Assembly (NCBI GenBank): GCA_964496905.1
Contig: CAZCAQ010000013.1
Location: forward strand, 1-23,946
Length of the DNA stretch: 23,946 nucleotides
Source: CAZCAQ01 sp964496905
Lineage (GTDB): Bacteria; Patescibacteriota; WWE3; UBA101185; UBA10185
Direction of reading: 5' to 3'
Shown: in pieces, positions 6,860 through 15,663 of the stretch
Numbering within the stretch: position 1 is the stretch's first letter
Layout: each line of letters begins with the position of its first letter
The notes under the pieces: generated by a model
What the model was told of the DNA's origin: nothing
What the model saw: the letters and a program-made list of their open reading frames with translations, nothing else
Databases searched by the model: none
Made by a program: the position numbers and the translations under genes

Positions 6860-8443
6860 TCACTTAAGATTAAAAACTTCAACCAAAACCCTACCTGTGC
6901 ACCCAAAAGGAGCAACATCACCAATTACCTTTTCTTTAATATATTGAGTAACGCCTTTATTCAATGAATCTTGATGAGTACATTGTCTATACGTTACGGA
7001 AGGAATTGTTGTTTCAAGCCTTACTTTAATCTTTTTTGGAATCTCACCAGGTATTTTCTGTTTTAGAGGGACATAAACGTAATATCTAGGCCTATCTTTT
7101 TCTATAACATAATCGGGCAAATAGATATCAGAAATTGTTTCACGCTCATTGGTACCATATGTTGAGCCTAGAGGAAATGTGTATATAAAATCGCTTGAAT
7201 ACTTCCAATAGGCGCTGTAAGGAAAGCCAAAAAGACTTAAATGATAATTCTTGTCTGGTGATTCAAATAAAATTGGACCGAGCTTTTCACTTTCCCAAGG
7301 ATAAACTTTAGAATTATCAATATACACCATACTTTGAATAGCTATATGTAACATAAAAAACAACGTAATTAGTACCGCGAATGGCCATCTTAAAACCCTA
7401 ATATTTAGAACAAATGCTATCCCCGCCCCCATTAACATTATTAACGGTATAAGATATGTGTAAAAATGTGTTCCTGGAACATTTATAAAAACTTCCATAA
7501 AGACAAAAGGTATTAAAATCCAAGCAATAAAAGGTACTAACGATACCAGAATTTTTTTGTTTGAGATGTTAAACAAAGCAAATGCGGTAAACAAAAAAGT
7601 AAAAACAATATAGCCAGCGAGTACAACTTTTTGGTTATAAATAATAAATGTATAAATGCTACTGGAAATCTTTTCATCACCGCCGCTTATTCTGCTTTGC
7701 CAATAACTCGAGGTTGAAGAAGAAATGTTTAAAACGTAAGGCACATAAAACGCAGAACACATAATCGCAGGGATAATTGCCGCTAAAACAAGGTGCTTTG
7801 CACTATACTTCCAATTTTTATTTTCAAGAACCCAGGCGCCAACTAAGTAAAGAGCAATTGGAGCAATAAATATTGCGTCATAATGAGATAACAAGCCCAA
7901 AGCCCAAAAAAATGCGCCATAATAAAGACCGGCAGGATTCCATTTTTTATTAAAGTTGAGTAATGCAAAAAAGTAAACAGCCATAATGCTAAACAAAATG
8001 ACATATGATTGATATTGCACAATCCTACCAAAAGCAATAAAAAGACCGTTTAACAAAAAAAGCAGGGTTGCAAAAAACGCGGCTTTGCGTCCAAAAAAAA
8101 GCTTAGTAGTTAAATAAAAAAATAAAACAGAAAGTGCCGAAGCCAAAGCAAAAGGTAACCTCGCCATAAAATAATTGGAATAGTCAGCATCGGCTAAACT
8201 GTACAAATATGTAGTCATAAATTGCAGTGGTCCTTTTCTTTGATCTAAAAGGTACCCTGAGATATTTGGGTGGCCGGGGTCATACATGGCTTTTCCTTCA
8301 TCTCCTTGATAGTCAGAAAAACCGAGATTGAAAAATTTAAAATAAATCGTTAATACAATAAGCAAAATTAGCGGCGCATAAGTAAATAGCCAGTTTTTAG
8401 TTGATTTTGACTTATTTACTTGTTCAGGACTTGTATTAGACAT
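6860..8443 (-). CDS. Integral membrane glycosyltransferase, GT39/PMT (ArnT-like) family
   Basis: The 527-residue protein has about 11-12 transmembrane segments followed by a soluble C-terminal part (about 380-527). The first extracytoplasmic loop has D44-Y-Q-G-D48-E49-G, the acidic motif of GT-C enzymes that use a polyprenyl-phosphate sugar. R69-K-G-P72 follows in the place of the usual R-x-P. It probably moves a sugar from a lipid carrier to a protein or surface glycan outside the membrane. It starts five bases after the helicase stop with no clear ribosome site. A TATAAT in the 3' end of the helicase, 18 nt upstream, might be an extra promoter. Acceptor and sugar unknown. Confidence 0.85.
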   Translation of the reverse strand: MSNTSPEQVNKSKSTKNWLFTYAPLILLIVLTIYFKFFNLGFSDYQGDEGKAMYDPGHPNISGYLLDQRKGPLQFMTTYLYSLADADYSNYFMARLPFALASALSVLFFYLTTKLFFGRKAAFFATLLFLLNGLFIAFGRIVQYQSYVILFSIMAVYFFALLNFNKKWNPAGLYYGAFFWALGLLSHYDAIFIAPIALYLVGAWVLENKNWKYSAKHLVLAAIIPAIMCSAFYVPYVLNISSSTSSYWQSRISGGDEKISSSIYTFIIYNQKVVLAGYIVFTFLFTAFALFNISNKKILVSLVPFIAWILIPFVFMEVFINVPGTHFYTYLIPLIMLMGAGIAFVLNIRVLRWPFAVLITLFFMLHIAIQSMVYIDNSKVYPWESEKLGPILFESPDKNYHLSLFGFPYSAYWKYSSDFIYTFPLGSTYGTNERETISDIYLPDYVIEKDRPRYYVYVPLKQKIPGEIPKKIKVRLETTIPSVTYRQCTHQDSLNKGVTQYIKEKVIGDVAPFGCTGRVLVEVFNLK

Positions 8444-8448
8444 TTTGT

Positions 8449-10500
8449 TTAGGCTAAATTCATTATAACAAGTTCGTTCATAGCACGTGTAACCGCAACA
8501 AAGGCACCTTTAGCTTGAGTAAAATTATGAATTTTGGTTAAGTCAAGCCCAACAACATAAACTTTGCTAAATTCAAGACCTTTACAATCACTAAAGTGTG
8601 AAAGATAAATTCCTTTTGGAATATATCGGATCTGTTTATGACTATCTAACTTTATAAAGCTATCACTGGTTAATACTTGCTGCGGAAGGGCTTTTTCAAC
8701 AACTTCGTACATTTTTTCATCAAAGACTATTATTCCAACGCTTTTGTTTAACGCACTAAGATCTTCAAGCAAATCCTTATTTAATAGCGAAGTCAGTTCA
8801 TTTATAGAACCTGGCACAATTATAGTTGGCTCTTTACCCTGTCTTTCTATTGGTTGAGGAAGGTATTCGTTTGTAAAAGGCCTTAAAATGGTGTTAGCAA
8901 AATCGATAATGTTTTTTGTGCTTCTGTAGTTTGTACCAAGCTCAAATACATTTGCTGTTTTAGCTTCGGCAATAACCTGCGATATTGCCTTCCAATCTGT
9001 TAAACCAGCTTGATCATAGGATTGATTTAAATCTCCCAAAATGCAAAAACGGCCATTTAAGACAAATTTACCTAAAACCAAGTACTCTAGGAGCGAAACA
9101 TCTTGACCCTCGTCAACAACGCAGTATTCAAATTTTAAAAAATGCTCAAATCCAAAAAGTTCATGGTACAAATAAGTATAAATTATTGCATTGGAATAAT
9201 TTAGCGTATGAGCGTCATCAATTTTGTAACTTTTAAGAACTTTTGTAAAATCTACTTTCAATTCGTTTTTAAGCTTTGTTAGTTTGGTTAGAATCTTTTT
9301 TACTGTTTTAATGTTTTCTTTGTGAAGGTCTTTTCTTATAGAACTGTTTGTGTTTTTAATGTATTCTCGTTGCAGATTTATTTCTTCGTTTAACTCATCC
9401 TCTAGTTCTCTAATATTTAGACCAACAGCCTCCTTTTTGTTATAAACAAAACCACCAAAACTTTCAAAATCAGGTGTAGTAAAAATGTTTTTTATTAAAG
9501 CTTGGTATTTAGCATGAAGAATTTCTACTTCGTCACGCAATTCGTTAATAAATTCCATTTTATAAGCATCTAAATTATCAGATTTATCAAAGTCAAAAGT
9601 AAGTTTTAGTTTTTCTTTATATATAATTTGAACTAAAAGATCTCGAATCGTTTTGTAATTAATATCAAAAATACCTAGCTTTGGAAAAAGTGTTGACAAA
9701 TAGCTTACTAAAATTTGATTCTTCGCTATTAAAATGGATCTTTGCGCATGAATCAAGTTTGGATAGTTAAAAAATATATATGCTAATTTGTGTATGGCAA
9801 CGGTACTTTTTCCGCTTCCAACACAACCTTGAACAATACAGGTTTGGCGAGGATCTGATTCAATAATATCTAATTGGCCTTCTTGGATTGTTTCAATAAT
9901 GTCCTCAAGTGTACCCCCAGTTCGTTCTTGGATTTTTTGATTAATAATAGTGTTCTCATCAAACTGAATATCGTTGTTGTAGTACTTAATAAGCTGGCCT
10001 TTATCAAGTTCAAAAGTGCGTTTTAAAGTAAGATCAGCATGAACGGTGCCTTCAATAGTCTCGTAAACTACATTTTTTTGAGGATAGCGATATTTGTAAT
10101 ATATGGAAGCAATTTTGGTCCTCCAGTCTGTAATAACAGGTCGGTTTTTATCCACAACACCAAATTTACCTATATATATTTTGTCCGGTGATGTGGCATC
10201 TTCGATTAAATCGATTCTAGCAAAATAGGGCTCATCAATAGAGTGCGTTAGTTCCTCAAGTTGCGCATATTTATCTGGCAAATCGTAAGCCTGGTTAGAC
10301 TCATGAAGCTTTTGCAAAGCAAAAATCAGATCCAAACCTGCTTCTGCGTCTTGTCTAAGCTTTTTTAGCGTATCTAGGTTTACAGCGCCAAGCTTTAGTA
10401 TTTCGGCTTCAAGATCATCGCGCTTTGCTTTGACAATATTTGTAGTTTCTTTAAGTTTTTTTGATTCTTCGTCAAAAATTAAGTCTGGCACATCAGTCAT
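8449..10500 (-). CDS. HelD-like superfamily 1 helicase/ATPase (RNA polymerase recycling factor family)
   Basis: This is a 683-residue UvrD/Rep-type ATPase. An N-terminal coiled coil (about 10-75) precedes the HelD signature P91-Y-F-A-R-I-D and the D125-W-R element. Walker A is G225-C-V-G-S-G-K-S-T233. An inserted, partly helical region occupies about 290-440. Walker B is V462-D-E-G-Q-D467 (G replaces the common A), motif IV has N524-Y-R-S-T, and the C-terminal end has a V-T-R-A-M-N motif. HelD proteins pull stalled RNA polymerase off DNA using their N-terminal arm, and this layout fits HelD better than a DNA-repair UvrD. It overlaps rsmI by 8 bases and is cotranscribed. Confidence 0.87.
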   Translation of the reverse strand: MTDVPDLIFDEESKKLKETTNIVKAKRDDLEAEILKLGAVNLDTLKKLRQDAEAGLDLIFALQKLHESNQAYDLPDKYAQLEELTHSIDEPYFARIDLIEDATSPDKIYIGKFGVVDKNRPVITDWRTKIASIYYKYRYPQKNVVYETIEGTVHADLTLKRTFELDKGQLIKYYNNDIQFDENTIINQKIQERTGGTLEDIIETIQEGQLDIIESDPRQTCIVQGCVGSGKSTVAIHKLAYIFFNYPNLIHAQRSILIAKNQILVSYLSTLFPKLGIFDINYKTIRDLLVQIIYKEKLKLTFDFDKSDNLDAYKMEFINELRDEVEILHAKYQALIKNIFTTPDFESFGGFVYNKKEAVGLNIRELEDELNEEINLQREYIKNTNSSIRKDLHKENIKTVKKILTKLTKLKNELKVDFTKVLKSYKIDDAHTLNYSNAIIYTYLYHELFGFEHFLKFEYCVVDEGQDVSLLEYLVLGKFVLNGRFCILGDLNQSYDQAGLTDWKAISQVIAEAKTANVFELGTNYRSTKNIIDFANTILRPFTNEYLPQPIERQGKEPTIIVPGSINELTSLLNKDLLEDLSALNKSVGIIVFDEKMYEVVEKALPQQVLTSDSFIKLDSHKQIRYIPKGIYLSHFSDCKGLEFSKVYVVGLDLTKIHNFTQAKGAFVAVTRAMNELVIMNLA

Positions 10501-11191
10501 ACGAAAAGCCTTTTTTAGAAATTAAAACAACAAATTCTCCTTTTGCGTCATTTTGATTAAACTGCGTAGTTAGTAAAGATAAATTTCCCTGTATAACTCT
10601 TTCGTTAATTTTAGTTAATTCTGCACATATTGTGCAAAATCTTTCTCCAAAAATTTTGTAGATCAAATTGAGCAACTCCAATACCCGTTGTGGTGACTCG
10701 TATAAAATTAGTGTTCCATCAAAGTCTATTACCTTTTCTAGCTCCTTTTTTTTGTCATTAGGCTTTTTAGGTAAAAAACCCAAAAAACAAAATTTATCAG
10801 TTGGAAGTCCCGATATACTTAATGCTGAAACCAGAGCAGAAGGACCCGGCAAAACAGATATGTTGTTAAATGAATTTTTGCGGAGATCTCTAATTAACTT
10901 AAACCCTGGATCTGAAATTGCAGGAGTACCGTTATCGGACACAATTGTTACGGTTTTACCCTGCAACAGGTCGTTTAAAATCCCCAAAAAGGCACCGTCG
11001 TGATTTTGGTCTCTGTATGAAATCTGTTTAGCCTTAATGCTGTAATGATCAAGCAATTTTTGTGTTTCGCGGGTATCTTCACTTATTATTAAATCTGAGG
11101 TTTTAAGCACATCTAGAACTCTTAGAGTAATATCCTTAAAGTTTCCTATAGGTGTAGCTGCAACATAAAGTACTCCCGCGTCCGTTTCCAT
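10493..11191 (-). CDS. rsmI: 16S rRNA (cytidine(1402)-2'-O)-methyltransferase
   Basis: The 232-residue tetrapyrrole-methylase-fold enzyme methylates the ribose of C1402 in the decoding centre. Visible motifs are A12-T-P-I-G-N-F-K-D-I-T22, S37-E-D-T-R41, S85-D-N-G-T-P-A-I-S-D-P-G96, L-P-G-P-S-A (114-119), L-G-F-L-P (127-131) and Y-E-S-P (144-147). It is about 50 residues shorter than E. coli RsmI, lacking the C-terminal helical extension. It heads the rsmI-helicase-GT39 unit. The ATG at 11191 is fixed by a near-consensus promoter ending 6 nt upstream. Confidence 0.97.
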   Translation of the reverse strand: METDAGVLYVAATPIGNFKDITLRVLDVLKTSDLIISEDTRETQKLLDHYSIKAKQISYRDQNHDGAFLGILNDLLQGKTVTIVSDNGTPAISDPGFKLIRDLRKNSFNNISVLPGPSALVSALSISGLPTDKFCFLGFLPKKPNDKKKELEKVIDFDGTLILYESPQRVLELLNLIYKIFGERFCTICAELTKINERVIQGNLSLLTTQFNQNDAKGEFVVLISKKGFSYD

Positions 11192-11197
11192 TATGAC

Positions 11198-11227
11198 ATT
11201 TTACAGCTACAAAAGCCTTTGTGTCAA
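11198..11227 (-). promoter_or_regulatory. Promoter of the rsmI operon
   Basis: On the minus strand: perfect -35 TTGACA (11227-11222), 18-bp spacer, -10 TAAAAT (11203-11198), then 6 nt to the ATG. It is one of the two best sigma70 promoters in the window and implies a leaderless rsmI mRNA. Confidence 0.8.
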
Positions 11228-11236
11228 AGAATAGTC

Positions 11237-11977
11237 TTAATTTAGCACTTGCTCTATTGCTGCTTTAACTTGGTCGTAAGGGACTGCGCCAGGAAGTACT
11301 ACTGCTTCTTTGGTTTCGGTGTTAATTACAATTGCTCCTGGTGTACCTGTAATATTAGCTGCTATAGCTAAGTCGGCTTGTTCATTTACCAAATCTTCGT
11401 ATTTTGCTTCTTTTACGCACGCGTCTATTGAAGCATAATCGTAACCCAGTGCCTCAGCCGCTTTTTGAGCGCCAGTTGCCATTGTGGAATCAGCAAATAT
11501 TTCATCTATAAATGCCCAAAAACTTTCACTACCCAGCTGTTCTGCAACGCATTCAGCAGCTAGTGCACGGGGCATAGCATCAGGATGTATACTTGTTAAA
11601 GGTAAATGTCTGTAAACCCATTTTACGTCATTTGGATACTCATCAACGGCTTGTTGAGCAGTTGAATGAAAACTTTGACAATAAGGACATTGCAAGTCCG
11701 AATATTCAATTAAAGCAACTTTGGCGCTAGAATTACCTTTTACTTTATCTGTTTCAGAAACTTCTGGGATTTTTGTCGGGTCAATTTCGGGCCTCGTAGG
11801 TGTAGGTTGTTGAGGATTTTGGGCTGCTTGTTGTTGTACGTTTGATACGACGCCTCCTTCTTTTAGAACACGCGCCTCAGTATAATAAGTACCAAAGCCA
11901 AAAGATGTAACTGCCAAAAGCGTTAACAAAAAAAAGTAAACGTAATTACAAGGCTTTGAGTTGTTTGTTCCGTTCAT
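11237..11977 (-). CDS. Membrane-anchored DsbA-family thiol-disulfide oxidoreductase
   Basis: This 246-residue protein has a single N-terminal membrane anchor (about 11-30), a proline/glutamine-rich spacer (about 47-70) and a DsbA/thioredoxin-fold domain. The active site is C97-P-Y-C100 and the cis-proline loop is G211-T-P-G214. A further pair, C143 and C177, sits where BdbD-like proteins place structural cysteines. It likely makes or repairs disulfides in exported proteins; the giant surface protein in this window has a candidate pair. The ATG at 11977 lies 7 nt from a -10 box. It precedes rsmI in the same direction, but rsmI has its own promoter. Confidence 0.93.
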   Translation of the reverse strand: MNGTNNSKPCNYVYFFLLTLLAVTSFGFGTYYTEARVLKEGGVVSNVQQQAAQNPQQPTPTRPEIDPTKIPEVSETDKVKGNSSAKVALIEYSDLQCPYCQSFHSTAQQAVDEYPNDVKWVYRHLPLTSIHPDAMPRALAAECVAEQLGSESFWAFIDEIFADSTMATGAQKAAEALGYDYASIDACVKEAKYEDLVNEQADLAIAANITGTPGAIVINTETKEAVVLPGAVPYDQVKAAIEQVLN

Positions 11978-11984
11978 AATGTCT

Positions 11985-12013
11985 AAAATACGTTAAATAT
12001 CGACATTAGTCAA
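11985..12013 (-). promoter_or_regulatory. Promoter of the DsbA-like gene
   Basis: On the minus strand: -35 TTGACT (12013-12008), 17-bp spacer, -10 TATTTT (11990-11985), then 7 nt to the ATG at 11977. Its -35 region interleaves with the divergent promoter of the methyltransferase gene. Confidence 0.7.
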
Positions 12014-12029
12014 TCTTAGGCAATCTAAA
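12000..12029 (+). promoter_or_regulatory. Promoter of the NSUN-type methyltransferase gene
   Basis: -35 TCGACA (12000-12005), 18-bp spacer, -10 TCTAAA (12024-12029), then 5 nt to the ATG at 12035. The -10 is weak (4 of 6). It is back-to-back with the DsbA-like promoter. Confidence 0.5.
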
Positions 12030-12034
12030 AACAT

Positions 12035-12964
12035 ATGGAAAAAACTAATTTTATAGACAAATTTACTGCAATGACAGGTATTTCTAAGTCAGACGCTTTA
12101 GAACTTTTAAATAAACAAAAATCGTCTGTTTTAATTTTGAATACTTTAAAGCAGGATAAAGAAAAACTAGATTCTATTGCAAAAAGCCCCGATTTAAAGC
12201 CTGTTGAGAATTTTAGTGATGTTTATGAGATATTGCACAACAAAAAACAGTTTACTATGTCAACCGAATTTGCCCAAGGGTACTATTATATTCAAAATTT
12301 GTCTAGTTTATTGCCTGTCCTTGCGCTAAACCCAAAAAGTAGAGAAAAAGTTTTAGATTTATGTGCAGCACCAGGTGGAAAAAGCTTTAATATTTGTAGA
12401 CTCAGCGCAAATTTTGCAAGTTTAAGTGTAAATGAAGCAGAAAAACACCGCATGCAGGATTTAAAGCAAATAATAAAAATTTATGAACTAAACGTTGAAA
12501 ATATTTTACTAGGTCCTGGTCAAGGGCTATTTAGAACAATTGAGAATAAATTTAATAAAATCTTGCTAGATGCACCTTGCAGCGCTGAGGGATTAATTAG
12601 CGAGATTGGTATAAAGAATCCAAAATACTGGAATCAAAAAAAAGTAAAAAACCTGCGAAATCTACAAAAGAAATTAATTAACTCTGCGTATCACTTACTG
12701 GGTAGTAATGGAACTTTGGTATATTCTACCTGCACGTACTCACCTGAAGAAAATGAAGAAGTTATTGATTGGCTACTTAAAACTTATAAAGATATCGAAG
12801 TTGAAGAAATAACGGAGTTTGATAAAAGATCTAATTTTGTACCCGCTTTGCAAAAATGGGAAAAGAAAGTATTCAATAAATCAATCGCGAAATGCATGAG
12901 AGTGTTACCAGACGAGTTGTATGAAGGCTTTTTTGTAGCTAAGCTTAAAAAGTTAAATAATTAG
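12035..12964 (+). CDS. RNA m5C methyltransferase, NOL1/NOP2/Sun (RsmB/RsmF-like) family
   Basis: The 309-residue SAM-dependent enzyme makes 5-methylcytosine in RNA. The SAM-binding motif is L107-D-L-C-A-A-P-G-G-K116. Motif IV is D179-A-P-C182-S and motif VI is S231-T-C233-T-Y-S-P-E-E-N. C233 is the expected catalytic nucleophile and C182 the release cysteine. The short N-terminal part (1-75) lacks the NusB-like domain of RsmB, so the target (16S rRNA or a tRNA) is open. Its 3' end overlaps the convergent leuS by 12 bases. Confidence 0.93.
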   Translation: MEKTNFIDKFTAMTGISKSDALELLNKQKSSVLILNTLKQDKEKLDSIAKSPDLKPVENFSDVYEILHNKKQFTMSTEFAQGYYYIQNLSSLLPVLALNPKSREKVLDLCAAPGGKSFNICRLSANFASLSVNEAEKHRMQDLKQIIKIYELNVENILLGPGQGLFRTIENKFNKILLDAPCSAEGLISEIGIKNPKYWNQKKVKNLRNLQKKLINSAYHLLGSNGTLVYSTCTYSPEENEEVIDWLLKTYKDIEVEEITEFDKRSNFVPALQKWEKKVFNKSIAKCMRVLPDELYEGFFVAKLKKLNN

Positions 12965-15376
12965 ATTTAAGATCTTACCTTCAACATAAATAATTTTTTT
13001 AACAGAGTCTTTTGTACAGTATTTAGCAACATCTGGGGATGCAAAAACTAATTCTTCGATTTTTTCTTGTTTTTCACCAACTTCTACTGTAACTACTGCC
13101 CGTGTTTTGCCATTTATTTGTACAGGTAAATCAAAAGTAGCACCCTGTGCTAAATTTTCATCAAATTTTGGCCAGGTCTGCAAATGAACGCTATTTTCTT
13201 TGGTCCATGTTGTCCATCCGTTTGCTTCATACCACAATTCTTCCGCAACAAAAGGCACAATAGGTGCTAAAACCTTTATAAAATCTTTCCACATTGCTTC
13301 ATTAACGTTTTCCGCTTTCTTGCATTCGTTTACAAAAATCATAATTTCACTAACGGCAGTGTTCATTTTAAGCGAGTCCATCATAGAAGTTACTTTTTTG
13401 ACCATTGAATGAAATGATTTAGTTAACTCGGTGCTTGATTCTAAAGTAGAAACCTTGCTTTGCAGCTCATAAATGTTTGCAATAACTTTATAACAAGCAC
13501 GTATGCTATTGGGGTTCCATGGATAAGTTTCGCTGTATGGACCCAAAAAGCACAAAACCATTCTTGTGGCATCAGCGCCATAATTTTCCATTAAATCTTT
13601 AGGATCCACCGAAAACTCAGGACGAGACTTGGACATTTTGCGTTGATCTTCGCCAAGCAATATTCCTCCGCTCATTCGCCATTTAATTGGCTCGTCACAA
13701 GGCATATAACCTTGATCAAACAACGCCTTGTGCCAAAAACGAGTGTACATTAAGTGTGCTGTAGTATGACCTGAGTCGCCAAAGTAGTTATCAACGGGCA
13801 ACCAATACTTCATTTTTTCCATATCGGCAAATTCTTTATCGTTTTTGGGGTCAATGTACCTAATGTAGTACCAGTTAGAACCCGCCCAAGTAGGCATAAC
13901 GTCAGTTTCACGCGTTCTGGGCTCGCCTTTTGCGTTTGCTGTATGTACCCACTCTGGAAATTCGGACAATACTGGAAATTCATTTTTTGCCTCGTCAAAT
14001 TCGGTAATTTCAGGTAGCGTAACTGGTAATCTAAAATCTTCTTCTATTGTGCCTGTTTCTGTATATAAAAGTGGAATTGGTTCTCCCCAATATCTTTGTC
14101 TTGACCAAATTGTATCGCGCAGTTTATACGTTGTTTTTGCGCCACCTTTGCCTTGCGCGGACAAAATTTGAACTATTTCGGATTTAAAGTCTGCGGAGAC
14201 TTTACCAGTATGTTCTGCAGAATTGATCAATATGCCATCACCCGTGTAAATTTCTTCGGTTGTATCTGCCGGTTTTTGAATTACCTCAACAATCTTTACC
14301 CCAAAAGTTTTTGCAAACTCATTATCTCGAGTGTCGTGTGCAGGAACTCCCATAACAGCGCCTGTTCCGTAGTCTAGTAAAACGTAATCTGCAACAAATA
14401 ATGGTATTTCATCACCAGTTAAAGGATGCTTAATTGTTACTCCTTCAACTTTTACGCCAGATTTAGTCTTAGAAAGTCGCTCTACATCGGATAAATTGGC
14501 TGCATTATGATTGTAGGATTCGATTTCGTCTTTGTTAGCAGCAGATAGTAGTATTTTGTCCATTAAAGGATGTTCAGGACAAATTGCCATAAAAGTAACG
14601 CCGTACAAAGTGTCGGGACGAGTAGTAAAAACCTCAAAAGTTTCGCCTATAGTGCTTTCAAACTTAATCAGAGCACCTTCTTTACGACCAATCCAGTTTA
14701 TTTGGCCTTGTTTTACATAATCTAGGTAGTCAGTTTTGTCTAAATCGGCAATTAATCGGTCTGCAAAGTCGGTGATTTTTAAAACCCATTGGCTTACCAT
14801 TTTGCGCTCAACTGGGTGGCTATCGCGTTCAGAAACCTTGCTACCGTCAGATTTGGTTATTACTTCTTCATCAGCTAAAACTCCTAAAGCCTTACACCAC
14901 CATACGGGCAATTGACGACGTTCAACCAAACCCTGCTCGTACAGCTTTAAAAACATCCATTGCGTCCATTTGTAAAAATTTGGGTCGCTTGTGTCTATTT
15001 CACGTGACCAGTCGATTGCATAACCCATGCGCTGCATAGCAAATTTATAGTCTTTTATAGCCTGTGTAATAGCTTTTTGAGGAGTTGTTTTAGTTTTTAT
15101 AGCAAACGTCTCCGCGGGAAGGCCAAAACAGTCCCAACCCATTGGAAACATAACATTGTAGCCCTGCATTCGTAAAAAGCGTGAATAAACCTCAGGAACG
15201 GTATATCTCATCATATGTCCTGCGTGAAGATATTTGCCTGAGGGATAAGGAAGTTCGGCTAAAATGTACTTTTTTGGTTTTTCACTAAAATCCACAGCCA
15301 CATAGATATTGTCCTCATACCAATGAGAACGCCACTTTTCTTCTATTTCTAGATGTTTGTATACCCTATCAGCCAT
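12953..15376 (-). CDS. leuS: Leucyl-tRNA synthetase
   Basis: This 807-residue class I synthetase attaches leucine to tRNA-Leu. The HIGH motif is H51-A-G-H54 and the KMSKS loop K-M-S-K-S is near residue 580. The CP1 editing domain has T251-T-R-P-D-T256 and G-V-P-A-H-D348-T-R-D351. The zinc-1 module after V-W-W-C161 lacks the usual further cysteines, so it probably binds no zinc. It follows rpmG by 29 bases, with no ribosome site or promoter of its own, so the two are likely cotranscribed. Confidence 0.98.
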   Translation of the reverse strand: MADRVYKHLEIEEKWRSHWYEDNIYVAVDFSEKPKKYILAELPYPSGKYLHAGHMMRYTVPEVYSRFLRMQGYNVMFPMGWDCFGLPAETFAIKTKTTPQKAITQAIKDYKFAMQRMGYAIDWSREIDTSDPNFYKWTQWMFLKLYEQGLVERRQLPVWWCKALGVLADEEVITKSDGSKVSERDSHPVERKMVSQWVLKITDFADRLIADLDKTDYLDYVKQGQINWIGRKEGALIKFESTIGETFEVFTTRPDTLYGVTFMAICPEHPLMDKILLSAANKDEIESYNHNAANLSDVERLSKTKSGVKVEGVTIKHPLTGDEIPLFVADYVLLDYGTGAVMGVPAHDTRDNEFAKTFGVKIVEVIQKPADTTEEIYTGDGILINSAEHTGKVSADFKSEIVQILSAQGKGGAKTTYKLRDTIWSRQRYWGEPIPLLYTETGTIEEDFRLPVTLPEITEFDEAKNEFPVLSEFPEWVHTANAKGEPRTRETDVMPTWAGSNWYYIRYIDPKNDKEFADMEKMKYWLPVDNYFGDSGHTTAHLMYTRFWHKALFDQGYMPCDEPIKWRMSGGILLGEDQRKMSKSRPEFSVDPKDLMENYGADATRMVLCFLGPYSETYPWNPNSIRACYKVIANIYELQSKVSTLESSTELTKSFHSMVKKVTSMMDSLKMNTAVSEIMIFVNECKKAENVNEAMWKDFIKVLAPIVPFVAEELWYEANGWTTWTKENSVHLQTWPKFDENLAQGATFDLPVQINGKTRAVVTVEVGEKQEKIEELVFASPDVAKYCTKDSVKKIIYVEGKILNLII

Positions 15377-15405
15377 TTTGGAATTTGCAATCTCAGGCTA
15401 AAAAT

Positions 15406-15588
15406 TCACTTATGAAGCCTGGCGACCTCTTTGTGAAGAGTTCGCTTGCGTAATACGGGGTTGTACTTCATGATTTGAAGTTTTTCAGTGGTATTTACCT
15501 TATTTTTTTGTGTAACATAGGATCTGCGACCTGTTACGGTGCATTCCAACCCTATTAAATTGCGGTTTCCCTTTTTTTTACCAGCCAT
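15406..15588 (-). CDS. rpmG: 50S ribosomal protein L33
   Basis: This 60-residue basic protein matches L33 along its length (R-N-L-I-G-L-E-C-T near 9-17, Y-V-T-Q-K-N-K-V-N-T-T near 24-34, and a conserved K-Y-N-P-V-L-R-K-R-T-L-H-K-E). It has a single cysteine, so it is a zinc-free (C-minus) form. The ATG at 15588 lies 6 nt from a -10 box and fits a leaderless message shared with leuS. Confidence 0.97.
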   Translation of the reverse strand: MAGKKKGNRNLIGLECTVTGRRSYVTQKNKVNTTEKLQIMKYNPVLRKRTLHKEVARLHK

Positions 15589-15594
15589 AGGGGA

Positions 15595-15622
15595 ATTTTA
15601 ACATATAGAGATTTTCTGGCAA
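15595..15622 (-). promoter_or_regulatory. Promoter of the rpmG-leuS operon
   Basis: On the minus strand: -35 TTGCCA (15622-15617), 16-bp spacer, -10 TAAAAT (15600-15595), then 6 nt to the ATG at 15588. Confidence 0.65.
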
Positions 15623-15648
15623 GCATAGCTTTTGGCTTGTTAGCCGAG

Positions 15649-15654
15649 TATAAT
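15649..15654 (+). promoter_or_regulatory. -10 box of the polyprenyl synthase gene
   Basis: A perfect TATAAT ends 9 nt before the ATG at 15664. It lies inside the longer reading frame that opens with TTG at 15637, which argues that the ATG is the true start. The -35 region is weak. Confidence 0.6.
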
Positions 15655-15663
15655 GAAGATCTT

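Noticed and set aside
11205..11226. AT-rich hairpins (ACAAA/TTTGT, CTTTG/CAAAG) between dsbA-like and rsmI as a terminator
   Set aside because: Only five weak pairs and no T-run. The region is better explained as the rsmI promoter.
15637..15663. TTG start giving nine extra residues on the polyprenyl synthase
   Set aside because: The extension contains a perfect TATAAT and no ribosome site. The ATG at 15664 fits the family N-terminus.
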